A DNA stretch of 64,000 nt, from the NCBI GenBank assembly GCA_029817715.1, contig JARUPY010000533.1:4546001-4610000 (forward strand), given 5' to 3'. Both the position numbers and the translations under genes were made by a program. The notes beneath the pieces are model-generated. The model was not told where the DNA came from, made no database searches, and saw only the letters and a list, made by a program, of their open reading frames with translations. Each line of letters starts with the position of its first letter. Position 1 is the first letter of the stretch. Origin of the DNA: Melastoma dodecandrum (lineage: Eukaryota > Streptophyta > Magnoliopsida > Myrtales > Melastomataceae). Positions 40,178 to 52,017 of this stretch are shown piece after piece.

Positions 40178-41347
40178 TCACAGCTTGTTCTTGTACCAGA
40201 ACACGCCCTTCGAGTCTTCCCTGCTGTCGGAGTCTGGGTCGGCCTCGACGTAGACGCACTCCCTCGCCTCTCTCCACAGGGCCTTGTAGAAAGGGGTCCC
40301 GTCAAACCGGTAGTACTCCCCAAGGATCGGCCTTATCGCCTTGGTAGCCTCCATCGCGTGGTAGTGAGGCATCGTCGAGAACAGATGGTGCGCCACGTGG
40401 GTGTCCGTTATGTTGTGGAACACCTTGTTGAGGATCCCGTAGTCGCGGTCAACCGTCGCCAGCGCCCCCCGGAGCCAGTCCCACTCGGACGAGTCGTAGT
40501 GGGGGAGGGCCGGGTGAGTGTGCTGCAGGTAGGTGATGGTCACGAGGAACCCGTTGACGATCAGGAGGGGGACGCCGTACACACACATTACCCAGGCGAG
40601 GCCCTTTGCCGCCACGACCTGGAGGAGGACGTAGGTGGCGGCCATGATCCCGGCGTCTGAGATGAATATCTGGAGCCGCTCACGGTCGGAGTATATCGGG
40701 CTGTAAGGGTCGTAGTGGCAGGCGAAGCGGTCGTAGGGGCGTCCCGAGACGTTGAAGACCAGGTATAGAGGCCACCCGAGGGTAAGAGTGATGACGAGGG
40801 TGACGAGGCGGCCGGGCGGATTGTTAAAGTACTTGGAGAACCATGGCATCTTCGACTTGGGCTTTGGGACGAACACCTCATCCCGCTCGAGTGACCCCGT
40901 GTTGGAGTGGTGCCGGCGGTGACTGTACTTCCACGAGAAGAAGGGCACAAGGAGCGCGGAATGGAGGACGAGCCCCACCGTGTCGTCAACCCACTGGTAG
41001 TCGCTGAAGGCATGGTGGCCGCACTCGTGGGCGATGACCCAGACGCCCGTGAGGACACACCCCTGGCAGGCCCAGTACCCTGCCCAGGCGACCCATTCGA
41101 GGGGTCCGGGCAGGAAATGGAAGTAAGAGGTGGCAATGTGGAACAGGGCAAACGCGACCAAGAGGTCCACGAAGACATAGGAGAAGGAGCGGAGGAGGGA
41201 GCGGTTGAAGCAATGTGGCGAGATGGCTTTCTTGAGCTCCGCGAGGGTGAAAGGCGGCTTCGCATGGGGAACTCGCCCCACATCGCGGCCGTGCCTCGCG
41301 GCATCATCGTTCTTCTTCGGCACGGACATCCTCCCGCCGGCACCCAT
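40178..41347 (-). CDS. FAD2: Delta-12 oleate (omega-6) desaturase, endoplasmic reticulum
   Basis: A single coding exon of 389 residues. It converts oleate on phosphatidylcholine to linoleate in the ER, using cytochrome b5 as donor. The three His boxes are intact: HECGHH (107-112), HRRHH (143-147) and HVAHH (317-321). The usual hydrophobic blocks lie between them, and the C-terminus ends YKNKL, an aromatic-rich ER-retention motif of FAD2 type. Length and domain order match plant FAD2 (about 383-390 aa). The N-terminus starts MGAGGRMSV as usual. A long intron in the 5' leader is also visible, a hallmark of plant FAD2 genes. Very GC-rich coding sequence. No lesion seen. Confidence 0.97.
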   Translation of the reverse strand: MGAGGRMSVPKKNDDAARHGRDVGRVPHAKPPFTLAELKKAISPHCFNRSLLRSFSYVFVDLLVAFALFHIATSYFHFLPGPLEWVAWAGYWACQGCVLTGVWVIAHECGHHAFSDYQWVDDTVGLVLHSALLVPFFSWKYSHRRHHSNTGSLERDEVFVPKPKSKMPWFSKYFNNPPGRLVTLVITLTLGWPLYLVFNVSGRPYDRFACHYDPYSPIYSDRERLQIFISDAGIMAATYVLLQVVAAKGLAWVMCVYGVPLLIVNGFLVTITYLQHTHPALPHYDSSEWDWLRGALATVDRDYGILNKVFHNITDTHVAHHLFSTMPHYHAMEATKAIRPILGEYYRFDGTPFYKALWREARECVYVEADPDSDSREDSKGVFWYKNKL

Positions 41348-41394
41348 CCCCCCACTTCTCCTTCAACCACAACCCCTCGAATTAAATCTCACGA

Positions 41395-42465
41395 CTGCAA
41401 TGAATGACATGCATTTAAGAATAGCGACAGTATCGAGTGACTGACAACACATGCAGTGAATCCATTCCCCCTGCAAACTAACTCAGACCACATAAAAAAA
41501 ACAAAAAGAAGCACAGATAAAACCCGAACCCGTTTACCGCCCCGGAGGACGTGGCCGGGGTGGGACCAGCGGAAATCCGGTCGGGCCCCGTCCCGAAATC
41601 GGCCGCGGCAGCCCCCGCCCACATGACATGTGAAGGAATGATAAGCATATAGATAGATTTTCCACGTCTTTTTACAACGGAGAAACAAAAATATGGCCAC
41701 TCGTTCAGGTACTTCCTATAGCTATGCCGGTTAATAAAAATGGCCTCTTGTCGGGACTTGCATGTTGTAGTAATAGTGGGACAGAAATCAACATTTTTTC
41801 ATTTTGTGGGGTCTCTGCCCTTTCCTTTTTTTTTACCGTTTTCAATTTAAAGAGAAAAAAAAAGAGGAAACCCGACCTAACTAAAATAACCACAGGAGGT
41901 AAAACGACAAGACGTTTCATCCGCAACTAGAAAACAAAACAAAAAAAAAAGGGGGCATTCATTTTTATTTTTTATTTTAAATGACATGACACCGAATACA
42001 AAAATACATTAAATGTTAAATAATTTATTAAATTCGTGTACGCATGAATTATAGTGCCAAGAAAAAAAAAGAGGCAGACGATGATACAAACGGTTAGAGA
42101 AATGAAATAATTACGTTAATGTTGGCGAACGTCACCTGATTATGATCATCATCATATTAAGCTTTTTTAGGTAGGGACTTCCCCCCAAGAAAAACACAGA
42201 GTGAAAAGGATCCCCCCCATCCTGCATGAAGCTGGAAATTGGGGGCGGAGGAAACACGGGAAAAAGCGACGTCGTCTTGGGTCGTAATACAACGTCCTAC
42301 GTACGAACAATGACACCGACCTCCCCTCCTTCCCCGTTATCGTTATTGGGGATGGATTAGACGGGCGTCAAAAGGTGGCAGAAATCTACCGGGGGGGAAT
42401 CGAGAGATCTATCCGCCGGGGGAATAAGAAGAAATGGACGAGGAAGCAGATCGAACGTGACTCAC
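41395..42465 (-). other. FAD2 5'-leader intron (about 1.07 kb)
   Basis: On the minus strand the donor is AAAGAG|GTGAGT (42466/42465) and the acceptor CATTGCAG|TC (41395/41394), 47 nt before the start codon. Long leader introns that enhance expression are well known for FAD2. Borders were chosen by consensus and not by transcript data. Confidence 0.7.
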
Positions 42466-42676
42466 CTCTTTCCCTCCTCCGGCGGTGGGAGGAGCTCCGA
42501 CGACGAACTCGGCGGGGTTGGTGTGTAGGGAAGAAGAAAAGGAGGGTTGGGGTTGGGGGGGGGCGGAGAGTAGAAAGGTGGCTGTCCCCTGCCCTTGCAA
42601 TTTATAAGGGACAAAAAAGAAACCCAACTCCCTCTCGAGGCTAAAATATCATCTGACCCACTCGTGGACACGTGTC
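42466..42676 (-). promoter_or_regulatory. FAD2 leader exon and core promoter
   Basis: TTATAAATTGC on the minus strand (TATA box, 42601-42607) lies about 135 nt upstream of the leader intron donor, giving a leader exon of about 105 nt. A perfect palindromic G-box, GACACGTGTC, is at 42667-42676, an ACGT-core element often linked to seed or ABA expression. Function is inferred. Confidence 0.6.
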
Positions 42677-44310
42677 GGGATCCGGTTGGTGAACCCGACA
42701 CGTTGTTACGGGGTCACCACCCGCCCTCCGCAGGTTGTCCGGAGCCCGATCCCCCAACGCATTTTGGACCGTTGGATTTTGTCGCGGGGGGAAAGGGTTG
42801 CATGGGGGGGTTGGCGTGGGGATTGCCGCACGGGAACATTATTTTATTTAAATCCTTTGTTGAGACTCGTGAGAATATCCTTTTGGTTTCGAAATCAATC
42901 CCCTTCATTGGGACGGCGAGGCTTCGGGCACATCGACGGCGTCGGTCCCCCCCCCCCATATGAAATATTCAGTTAAATTAGGTTTTCATCGTCGTTAAAT
43001 GAGATGGTATTATTCCCCAAATTGGATGTCATATTCCTAGACTTACCACCGGAGAGGGGGGGGGGGGGAGAGGGATCTATTCGCTCGTACCTTGATGGCG
43101 ACACGTAACGCCCTCGACCCCCCGTGTTGCTAACGTCCACGACATCGAAGCCGATCCGATTATTAAAAGGGAAAGGTTTCGGACGTAATGTATGTCGCTC
43201 GGACGATACTGTAATAACGTGCTTTTGGTCATTGGATTAGATTATGTGAACTTTTGTTTGTATTCGTGTCGATGCGTTTCTTCGGGAGAAAAAGAAGCGG
43301 TTGCATGCTGGCCGCACTGGGGGAAGGAAAGGAATAAGAAATCACGGGACACTCGTCGGACGTCTTGTCCGATGTATTGACACGTTGACTAACATAATTT
43401 TTTGTAACATCTGCACGTATCCATGCAATGGTCGAACGCTTCCTATTACAGGGCGATGAAATTAGTGTGACGTCGGAAGGCTCGTCGTTTGATTTAATCT
43501 AATTCATTCGTAGGGTTTGAAATTTGAGACATGATTGTTTTTGCATGCGAGAGAATGAGTGAGCGAGTGGAATTTAGGTACATCTTTGTTATTTAAACCG
43601 TTTTTATTGAATTTTCTAATTCTTAGATCAATGTGTAATCCGTGTTACTTAAATTTACGTTTATCTTATATGACAAGTTTTGAATGGAGAATGTATCTAG
43701 CATTAGGTATTATCAATTGGGGCGTTGTGGAAAAAATTTGCAAAATAAAGTATAGTTTCGAAATTTCGAAAATAATGTTCCGAACTATTCGGAGCTGATG
43801 CATAACAATTTTTTTTATGAGTGTCGGTATTGAGATTGAACTACACACCCTTCTAACGAGACAACAAGAAAATAAAAATTAAACTAGATTGACACGTGCA
43901 TTTGGGACTAACCAAAACAAATTAAGATTTGTCATGATCCGAATTGTTCCACCAGGAAAACAAAATCAGAGTGGCTGCCGTGGTGTTGCTGTTGTATTTT
44001 TCAGCTGTGTAGTATTGCTATAATCACTGGTTAATTATCTTCTCCATATTAAGCAACTTTCTTCTTGTGTTCTTTTATATTGTTTAAACCAAATCATTTA
44101 TTTTTTTCATTTGGTTATCTCAACTGATTTGTTGAAGTTTAGTTCGGTATTTAGCTCCAAATATTAACCTAACCCTCTTCTTCTTCTTCATACCCGAATG
44201 TTTCTCTTGATATTAAACGATCGAAATGACGGAAAATGTATCTGTGAATCTCCTCTAGCTGCTGCATTTGAATCGATTCCCAATTCCTTGTTGCTTCCTG
44301 TTGTTGTTTT
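42677..44310. other. Intergenic spacer between divergent FAD2 and RAV-like genes
   Basis: The FAD2 side is GC-rich; the rest is AT-rich with G/C homopolymers near 42950 and 43058. The last ~250 nt before 44311 are probably the leader of the RAV-like gene (TTC-rich near 44176). No other gene supported. Confidence 0.45.
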
Positions 44311-45399
44311 TTGTCGGGTTTTTTCATGGAAGACATGCCGGGCATTGTGCCGTATGCCGCGGCCAAGATTTCAGGCCCGATGCAGGACGGTGCGGCTGTC
44401 TTGAAGTTCAGGGGGGTCGTGCCGCAGCAGAATGGGAACTGGGGTGCGCAGATATACGCGAACCACCAGAGGATATGGCTGGGGACGTTCAGGACCGAGA
44501 GGGAGGCGGCCATGGCCTACGACAGCGCGTCGATCGTGCTCCGGAGGGGCGACACACAGAGGAACTTCCCGTGGACAGAGCACACCCTCCTCGAGCCGAC
44601 CTTCCAGATGAACTTCCCCCCGGGGGCCGTCCTCGACATGATCCGTGACGGGACTTACCAATCCAAGTTCTCGGAGTTCCTGCGCAGCGAGTTCGACCGC
44701 GACGACGTCGGCGAGAACAGCACGAGCCAGCGGATGATGCTGCACTCGGACGGGGAGTTCCTCTGCAAGCTCCTATTCCAGAAGGAGCTGACCCCGAGCG
44801 ACGTGGGGAAGCTGAACAGGCTAGTGATCCCGAAGAAGTGCGCCGTGAAGTACTTCCCCTACGTGCAGGAGATGTGGTACGGCAGGGATGAGGCTCACCC
44901 GAACAACAACAACACCGGCTCAGCCTCGTCACTGTCGCCCAGGGAGGTGGATGACGTGCAGCTGGTGTTCTACGACAAAGGGATGAGGTTGTGGAAGTTC
45001 AGGTACTGCTACTGGAAGAGCAGCCAGAGCTTTGTGTTCACCCGGGGATGGAACAGGTTTGTAAAGGACAAGAACCTGAAGGCCAAGGACTGCGTCCTCT
45101 TCTACGCGTGCCAGAGGGACGAGCTCGCGGGCAAAGGCGGGGGGAGTGGCGTCCTCGCTGAGGTGGAGGAGGATAAGTTTTGCCTGATCGACGTTGAGTA
45201 CAGCGGAAACCACGAAAATAACATCAACGAGCATGACAATGGGAATAATGGGATGGAGGTGGAGTTGAGGTTGAATCTTGGGAATGACGGAGGGGTGGGG
45301 AAAGATGAAGAGGAGGACGACGATGAAGAGGAGGAAGACGAAGAATTGGGTGAGAATGGTTTCAGATTGTTTGGTGTTCAAATCAATGCCTCGCCTTAA
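44311..45399 (+). CDS. AP2/ERF and B3 domain transcription repressor, RAV-like (At1g50680/At1g51120 clade)
   Basis: An intronless 362-residue frame. The AP2 domain lies at about 32-88 ([17 protein letters not shown], then RIWLGTF). The B3 domain lies at about 151-270 ([39 protein letters not shown]). The linker with [19 protein letters not shown] is specific to the At1g50680/At1g51120 branch. Two repression motifs sit at the C-terminus: LRLNL (EAR, LxLxL) and FRLFGVQI (B3 repression domain R/KLFGV). An acidic Asp/Glu run lies between them. RAV proteins bind CAACA and CACCTG and mostly repress genes of flowering and growth. Start at 44311 or Met6 (44326); the second fits relatives as well. Nuclear. 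Confidence 0.93.
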   Translation: MSGFFMEDMPGIVPYAAAKISGPMQDGAAVLKFRGVVPQQNGNWGAQIYANHQRIWLGTFRTEREAAMAYDSASIVLRRGDTQRNFPWTEHTLLEPTFQMNFPPGAVLDMIRDGTYQSKFSEFLRSEFDRDDVGENSTSQRMMLHSDGEFLCKLLFQKELTPSDVGKLNRLVIPKKCAVKYFPYVQEMWYGRDEAHPNNNNTGSASSLSPREVDDVQLVFYDKGMRLWKFRYCYWKSSQSFVFTRGWNRFVKDKNLKAKDCVLFYACQRDELAGKGGGSGVLAEVEEDKFCLIDVEYSGNHENNINEHDNGNNGMEVELRLNLGNDGGVGKDEEEDDDEEEEDEELGENGFRLFGVQINASP

Positions 45400-45499
45400 G
45401 TTTGTAGCATCAATTCATATATATATGTATTCTTTCCATCACCTTTTACTTCTTAGTTGGAATTTACATGACCATTTACACCTTCTCGTCTCTGTTATT

Positions 45500-45724
45500 A
45501 CATTAACGAGGGCATGTTTGGTTCGTAAAAACTGGGATCCTATTTTAAGGAAATTTTATTATAGTTTCGGTAGGAAATAATTACTTTTAAAATTTTTTTG
45601 TTCTTTGGAATTTGATATAACTTTTTTTGTGCTTTTTAAAGGAAAAAGCATAATTTGTGTGAGTTCGTAACTACAAGGGAAAAAGTTCTCAAATACGGAT
45701 AAATTGGACTCAACAAACAGGGCC
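45500..45724. repeat. Possible decayed MITE with TGTTTG-type ends
   Basis: GGGCATGTTTGG near 45509 faces AAACAGGGCCC near 45710-45724, an imperfect inverted pair around AT-rich DNA. It resembles a Tourist-like MITE but has no clear target duplication, so this is a weak call. Confidence 0.3.
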
Positions 45725-45830
45725 CTATTCTGTGTGTAAATTTATTAAGCTTTTCAAACTGTTCGGTCGGACCGGGACGACCGGCTAAGACGGACGGGGG
45801 AATCCCGACAACCTCGGCGGTGGTTCGAAG

Positions 45831-47922
45831 ATGGACGCCGGCTGCTTGTGGATGAGACGTCTCGCCTCCTCCCCTTCCCCTCTCCTCCGACCCAGCCTCT
45901 TCTCGCACTCCTTCTCCCTCGTTGCCTCCCCTCTGATTCCTACTCGTGCTTACGCCGAGGCACGCGGTGAGCGGAGGCTGCTGTCTTCAGTTGTTGTGTT
46001 CTACCGTCGTTGAGTTGGAAGCCTGGTGGTGATGATGATGATGTTGAGGGTTCTTGTTGTAGGTTCTGAAGTTAGTCCGAGTGGGAACAAGGCGCTGCTT
46101 AAAGGAATGAGTTACTCCGAGCTCGAAGTGAGTCTAGGGTTTCCGTGATTTTCGAGTTATTGAGGCTTCCTTGTGGGTGATTGCAAGGCTCTGATGCAAT
46201 GGCTTTTATGTGCAATGGCAGAACTGGGTTCAATGCCAAGGCTTCAGGCCTGGTCAGGCTCTGATGCTGTGGAAGCGCCTGTACGGAAACGATGTGTGGG
46301 CGCACTCATCGGAGGAGCTCGAAGGTGAATGATTGAATGAGTGTTCCGTCGCACTTGTTTCCGTTATATGAGCAATTTGCTATTTGTTCTCTGATGAAAA
46401 GACTGAATTTCACTTCTTCATGTGTTTGTTGATCTTTTGTAAATTTGATGACTTTAGCTCTATGTGTTGGTTGTGCAATGAAGGTTTGAATAAAGACTTT
46501 AAGCGGATGTTGAGTGATGAAGCCGAGTTAAAGGCGTTGAACTTGAAGGATATCCGAACTGCAGCCGATGGAACTAGAAAGGTAGATTGTTCGCTGTTTC
46601 AGTTAAAGTCCTTCCTAGTTCCTTTCCTATGAAAGACAAGGAACTGGCTTTGGTGAACCACATTAATATGCAGTACTCAGGGTGGTGCAGATCTTGTTCT
46701 CTCTGGTGGATGGCCTTGCCGTGGAGACTGTAATCATACCTTGCGACAGAGGTCGGAACACAGTCTGTGTTTCTAGCCAAGTAGGGTGTGCCATGAATTG
46801 CCAGTTCTGCTATACTGGCAGGTGCATTACCATATTCCATTGAGTGCCCACTGTCATGTTCACTACTTTGGGTTTTTACTGACCGCTGTGAGATTGCCTC
46901 TCTTTTGGTTGTATACTTTCCAGGATGGGACTGACAAGAAACTTATCCGCGGCCGAGATTGTTGATCAAGCTGTCTTTGCACGACGCCTATTTTCTGATC
47001 AAATTGGTGCGATTTCCAATGTCGTGTTTATGGTAAGCTTCCAGTCCTTTATCAGTCGTCTTGTAAAGATTTTGTACCTCCAGAATCCTCGGCTACGCTG
47101 AACAACACTAACTAGGGTATCTGCATCCTGATTGACAGGGGATGGGGGAGCCCCTACATAATATTGACAATGTCATAAAAGCTTCTGACATTATGGTGCA
47201 TGAACAAGGTCTTCATTTCAGTCCTCGAAAGGTCACTGTCTCAACCAGCGGACTTGTCCCTCAGCTGAAGCGGTTCTTGCACGAATCCAATTGCGCTTTA
47301 GCCGTTAGCTTAAATGCAACAACAGACGAGGTTTTTCTCTGCTTTCTTCCACATCAATGCATCCTATGCATCTCCTTTGGGTGTTCTGCAGTTTGTGAGT
47401 ACTCTAGTTGACCAATGGCAGGTTAGAAACTGGATTATGCCAATAAATAGGAAATATAATATAGCGGTTCTTCTTCAGACTCTTAGGGAGGAACTGAAAT
47501 CCAAGAAGAACTACAAGGTTCTGTTCGAGTACGTTATGCTCGCAGGTGTGAATGACAGGTGAGTTTCTGGTTCTTTCTGCCCTTTGGAGATGTCAACAAC
47601 TGATAGTGAAATTGATGGAAATTTCTGCATATGCAGCTTGGAAGATGCAAAGAGGCTGATTGATCTTGTCCAGGGAATCCCTTGCAAGATAAATCTCATA
47701 AAATTTAATCCTCATTGTGAATCTCGATTCAGACCAACTCCCGAGGAGAAAATGATTGAGTTCCGCAATATCTTGGCAGAAGGTGGATGTACGGTATTTT
47801 TAAGACTCAGCAGGGGCGACGATCAAATGGCTGCGTGCGGTCAGCTTGGTAAACTTGGCATGGTCCAAGCTCCAGTTCTTCGAGTCCCTCAGAAATTCGA
47901 GTCAGCTGTTGCCTCCCTATAG
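45831..47922 (+). CDS. RlmN-like radical SAM rRNA/tRNA adenine-C2 methyltransferase, organelle-targeted
   Basis: Nine GT-AG exons, 45831-45966, 46063-46127, 46222-46324, 46484-46581, 46691-46821, 46924-47032, 47139-47330, 47422-47558 and 47637-47922, join to 418 residues. The first ~40 residues ([17 protein letters not shown]..) look like a mitochondrial or plastid presequence. The radical SAM cluster motif CxxxCxxC is intact (C167, C171, C174; CAMNCQFC). The GMGEP motif, SVSLNA-like [10 protein letters not shown] and the catalytic Cys in AACGQL (C391) match bacterial RlmN, which methylates A2503 of 23S rRNA and A37 of some tRNAs. Plants keep several such nuclear genes (At1g60230 type). The organellar target is inferred. 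No lesion seen. Confidence 0.9.
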
Positions 47923-48254
47923 TTGCTGGAATGAGGCAGAGGAGGTTGAGCTTGCTTCATTAGTCGTCCAGATAACACCTGGGAGGAATAGGTCCTAAAC
48001 TGTTTTCCGCCTCCCGACAATGAGTTTTCACCATTATGTAGGACGGTCTCCATCAAGATATGGCCTGCAGAATTCCTGCAAATGTGCATAGGAGTTGAGA
48101 TGTCCTAAATGGCTCATTGACTGTGTTTATTTGAGTACCGATTATCCTACAGATTTGCTATTATATGATTCACAAAGCAATCATTTCCGATGTTCGGAGA
48201 TGGTGACATTACTCAGAGTGCGATTTTTGTTGCTCTATTCAGCGACTTCTCTAG
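47923..48254. other. Convergent 3' ends of RlmN-like and receptor kinase genes
   Basis: 3' flanking sequence of two tail-to-tail genes. No coding feature supported. Confidence 0.5.
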
Positions 48255-50660
48255 CTAAACAGAACTAAGGAAAGAGCTTGGTTCCGGTGGAACAGGCACT
48301 GAAACTGCGCCCTCAAGCATCAGAGTGACCTTCTTCATTGTTGGGCGCAGGGATGGGTCTTCCTGAATGCACCACAATGCAGTCCTCACAAGCCTCTCGA
48401 CCCTCCTCTTGTCGCCCAAGGCTTCATCGTCATCTTCTACAAGCGGGTCAAGGTTCCCTTCATGGTAGCAATCCCAAACCCAGTTGGCAAGTATCATTTC
48501 AGGTTCATCCTCCGTTTCTGGTTCGTAGTTCTTCCTGCAGCAAATTAACTCGAGGAGCATTGTCCCAAAGCTGTAGACATCGACTTTGGCCGAGATGGGC
48601 ATGTTCCTAAACCACTCTGGTGCGACGTAGCCCTTTGTGCCTCTCACATCAGTCAATGTCCTCGTTTGATCGGCCACGAGAAGCTTGGCCAGTCCAAAGT
48701 CGGATATTTTCGCCACCATGCCATCGTCCAGGAGCACGTTCTGGGGTTTGATGTCACAATGGATAATGTGCCTGCTGCATTCTTCGTGCAGGTACGAGAG
48801 GCCCCTCGCAACCCCTTCGGCGATGTCAATCCTCTTGTACCAGTTAGGCCTCGAGTCCTCGAACAGGAGATTCGCCAAGCAGCTGTTGCTCATGTACTCG
48901 TAGATGAGAATCCGGTGCTGGTCATCATTACAGTAACCAAGCAACTTCACCAGGTTCTTGTGGTTGGTCTGAGATATGGCTCTCATCTCTCTCTTAAACT
49001 CGATGTCGCCCTTTTCAGTAAGCCGATGCAAAACCTTGACGGCAACAACATGGCCGCCATGCCCCAAGAATGACGTCACGAAACCTTTGTAGACTGTCCC
49101 AAAGGCACCTCGACCTAGTTCTTCTTTGAACCCATTGGTTGCCTCCTGGATCTCATGGTAGTTGAAGTGTCTCAGTCCGCCGGCTTCCTCGATCGGTACT
49201 GGTTGCTGCTCAGAATCTGCCTTCTTAGACCGCAACCTTCTGCATGTCAGCAACGTTACTATGACCAGGAGAAGGTTCAAGCAAACAGATCCGCCCGACA
49301 GCACTGATCCGACGATTACCACATGCAAGGGGATTTTGTTCTTCTGCTTGTTTTCCCCAAACCCAAACGTCGAATCACCGATCCTAACCTTGACCAGAGC
49401 TTTTCCATTCATGGCAATGTCTGTCCTCCCGTTAGACAGGGGAACTTTCTTTTTCCAGCAAGTCGAGTCCCTGTAGATGGCGACCGCGCAGAAACAATCT
49501 GATAAGCAATCTTGCCTGCACCAGTTCTCCGTTTGACCGTTATACTTCTCGTAATCTGACGAAGGCCAATCTATATGGATCATTTCTTTGAAGGTGAACT
49601 TATCTCCTTCGGGGTTGGTCTTGTTGCAGCTCTGCGGCTGGAAATCTTGCTTGCAACCCTTAACCGTGTCATCCGGATCAAGCCAGACGTACCCACTTGG
49701 ACAGTCGCATCTCGGGCTCTGATCATCGCCTATGGTGCAGTAACTATTGAAACCACAAACTCCACTGCCTACATCCTGCATAATGCTTGTGCAGATATTC
49801 GGGGGAACCGGATCAGACACTTTCGACCAATTATTAGACCATCCAGGAATCGTTGACTTGGGGTAAACATATTGCAAAAATATCCCATGAGAGTCGAGAA
49901 CAGCTCTCTGATAGAAATCATCGGTGGAGATGTTGTTCGATTGTATCTTGATGGTTCCGTTACTGGTCGTCAGGTAGACTTGACCACTTTGAAAGAACAC
50001 GAGCTCTAATCCAGATCCCACAGAGTTAGTCGCCCAATAAGCCTTATTTATTGAGTTCAATGGGTAGGCAAGGGTGTAAAGCACCATGTTCCCGTCGCCC
50101 TGCATTACCAGCATGAATCGCCCATCGGAATAATTCGTCTGGGAATAGCGAGCAACGAGTTGGCTTCCCTTTCCTAGTTTCTGTGTCGGTAGCATGGTAT
50201 CAGTTGGGTGATCGAACGTTTCCCACACCACATCATCGAGGGGGCTCATCACCACCAAATTCCCCGTATTGTGCATGGACGCGTAAGCGAACTTGGAACC
50301 CGGTTGCTCAGCCACCGTTATCTCCCCTCCGCCTGGATTGTCGAGCAAGAGGCGGTTGTCGTCTGTCAGCCGAAGGTTTGACCCTTTTGGCACAAGATTA
50401 TCACCGTTCGCGGACCAGATGACCGTCTGTTCAGGTATTTTTGCAAACCACACGGCGAGCAGGAAGCCTGAACTCCCCATGGTCTGGAACCCGAATGCGA
50501 ACTCTCCGGAGGAGGACAGCAGGTACGTGCTCGGGTCTCCTGCCATGATTGCGGATCCCGTGGTGAGGTTGCGGTAGTTCTGAGCATTGGCAACAAGAGG
50601 GAGGGGGACGATTACTACAAACACAAGCACTAACACCACTGGGGCGATGTAGGAAGCCAT
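48255..50660 (-). CDS. G-type lectin S-receptor-like serine/threonine kinase, LECRK type
   Basis: An intronless frame of 801 residues. Order: signal peptide (1-26, VLVLVFVVIVPLPLV), bulb-lectin domain (about 35-150), a Cys-rich EGF-like stretch (CGFNSYC.. RCDCPSGY), a PAN-like segment (WCRQDCLSDCFCAVAIY), a membrane span (about 447-477, VVIVGSVLSGGSVCLNLLLV) and a kinase domain (about 515-790). Kinase motifs are GRGAFGTVY, VAVKVL, HCDIKPQN, DFGLAK and APEW. The catalytic loop reads HCD where most kinases have HRD, so it is a non-RD kinase, a type linked to innate immune receptors. Plasma membrane, ligand unknown. It is the only intact copy here; remnants of relatives lie at 51.7 and 56.1-56.8 kb. 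Confidence 0.93.
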   Translation of the reverse strand: MASYIAPVVLVLVFVVIVPLPLVANAQNYRNLTTGSAIMAGDPSTYLLSSSGEFAFGFQTMGSSGFLLAVWFAKIPEQTVIWSANGDNLVPKGSNLRLTDDNRLLLDNPGGGEITVAEQPGSKFAYASMHNTGNLVVMSPLDDVVWETFDHPTDTMLPTQKLGKGSQLVARYSQTNYSDGRFMLVMQGDGNMVLYTLAYPLNSINKAYWATNSVGSGLELVFFQSGQVYLTTSNGTIKIQSNNISTDDFYQRAVLDSHGIFLQYVYPKSTIPGWSNNWSKVSDPVPPNICTSIMQDVGSGVCGFNSYCTIGDDQSPRCDCPSGYVWLDPDDTVKGCKQDFQPQSCNKTNPEGDKFTFKEMIHIDWPSSDYEKYNGQTENWCRQDCLSDCFCAVAIYRDSTCWKKKVPLSNGRTDIAMNGKALVKVRIGDSTFGFGENKQKNKIPLHVVIVGSVLSGGSVCLNLLLVIVTLLTCRRLRSKKADSEQQPVPIEEAGGLRHFNYHEIQEATNGFKEELGRGAFGTVYKGFVTSFLGHGGHVVAVKVLHRLTEKGDIEFKREMRAISQTNHKNLVKLLGYCNDDQHRILIYEYMSNSCLANLLFEDSRPNWYKRIDIAEGVARGLSYLHEECSRHIIHCDIKPQNVLLDDGMVAKISDFGLAKLLVADQTRTLTDVRGTKGYVAPEWFRNMPISAKVDVYSFGTMLLELICCRKNYEPETEDEPEMILANWVWDCYHEGNLDPLVEDDDEALGDKRRVERLVRTALWCIQEDPSLRPTMKKVTLMLEGAVSVPVPPEPSSFLSSV

Positions 50661-51700
50661 TCTTTGTTAGGACAAAGCCGTTTATTTAGGAGAATTTGAG
50701 GAATGAGACTGGCTCTGCGATCTCAATTAAAGCATAGTTATATAACTCGACCTGTCGGATTTGTTTGACGCGTTCAAAAACCCTAATCAGAATTGGAAAC
50801 TTCAAGTCACGGTCGTCCCAGGAAAAGTATTTTCTTTGACTAAAAAGACTTGGGAAGTCATCATCAACTGTACGGTGATAGTTACGGCGGCGTGGGGTGG
50901 GGGTGATGAAACCGCGTTAGCCAGCTTTTGGTCGAGTCCAGTTTCTAACATCATGGGAACACATGAAAGTGCGGGCCTTTCGAAGTTTTGATCGAACAGA
51001 AAGCGAAAGCATAATCTGATCAGTCAACCCCAGTTGTGCTATATGATTTCAGTGCTTCTCCTTAGGATTGTCGTTTCTTGCAACTCAGCCGAGCCGATGA
51101 ACGGCTCAGGTTGCACGAGCACTGAAATAGTAAAGGCTGCGTTTTCTGTACTCTTCTACGGAAAACTTTATCAAAGTGAACTAGTCAATTTCCACGAAAA
51201 ACGATGACTTTCAACTCCTACCGTGACTGCCGCGCTGAAGGGTAAGGCGTTTTGTGGAGGAGAAGACAACCCTGATTCCTCGCTATCTTCCTTTCATTTT
51301 ATTTTTTTTAATTGTTGTTTGTCTTTAGTCTTTTATTTGTTTATTTTAAACATTTTTACCAGCCTAACGATGTGGATGAATTGTCTTTATTCTATTATTA
51401 TTTTTCTCTTTTTTATTTTATTTTATTTTGTATTATCGTTATAAATATAATCTTAAGTCGTAATTATAAAATCTAATCTTAATTTACATATAAAAATCCT
51501 TGTACACGAATAAAATCGGTTGCCAAAATTTAATTACATTTGAGTCAAGACGTCCTCTTTCCCATGTAACATAATCGCGCGTAATCGTGCCCGAGGTCTT
51601 GATAATGTCTCGCTAATAACATCAGTCAACTATAATAGAATTAAACTCTTGTGTTCACGTCGAATTTTACATGATCACCACCATTTATATATATAATTTT
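50661..51700. other. Receptor kinase upstream region and spacer
   Basis: Promoter side of the minus-strand kinase gene, then AT-rich DNA with T-runs near 51300 and 51420. No gene supported. Confidence 0.45.
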
Positions 51701-51712
51701 ACGGGTCTTTAC

Positions 51713-51770
51713 AAGAACGGCGGCTTCCAGCATCAGGGCGACCTTCTTCATTGGCGGACGGAGGGACGTG
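51713..51770 (-). pseudogene. Tiny remnant of a LECRK kinase 3' end
   Basis: The minus strand reads RPPMKKVALMLEAAVL, matching RPTMKKVTLMLEGAVS in the intact gene (48.3 kb) at both DNA and protein level. Only about 20 codons are left. It indicates a former tandem copy. Confidence 0.6.
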
Positions 51771-52017
51771 AAACGACCTGCATTTTACAAGAAAATTTCT
51801 CAGAAATTCTAATCTAAAGTTGGACTAGGCAAACTAGAGGAGAAGACGAGTGAGAACCACACCAAGGCGTCCGCTTTGACTAATTCGGCCTAACTGGACC
51901 ACGTGTTCCTTACCCGTCCTTTCTCGGTAAAATTAAAAAGAAAGAGTAGGTCAGGGTTCCGTTTGAAATCCCTCCACGCATCAATATCTAGTCTAGTAAA
52001 GCTAAAGTATGAAATGA

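Noticed and set aside
40588..41407. Long ORFs in other frames over FAD2
   Set aside because: High GC removes stops; only the 41347-40178 frame has the three His boxes.
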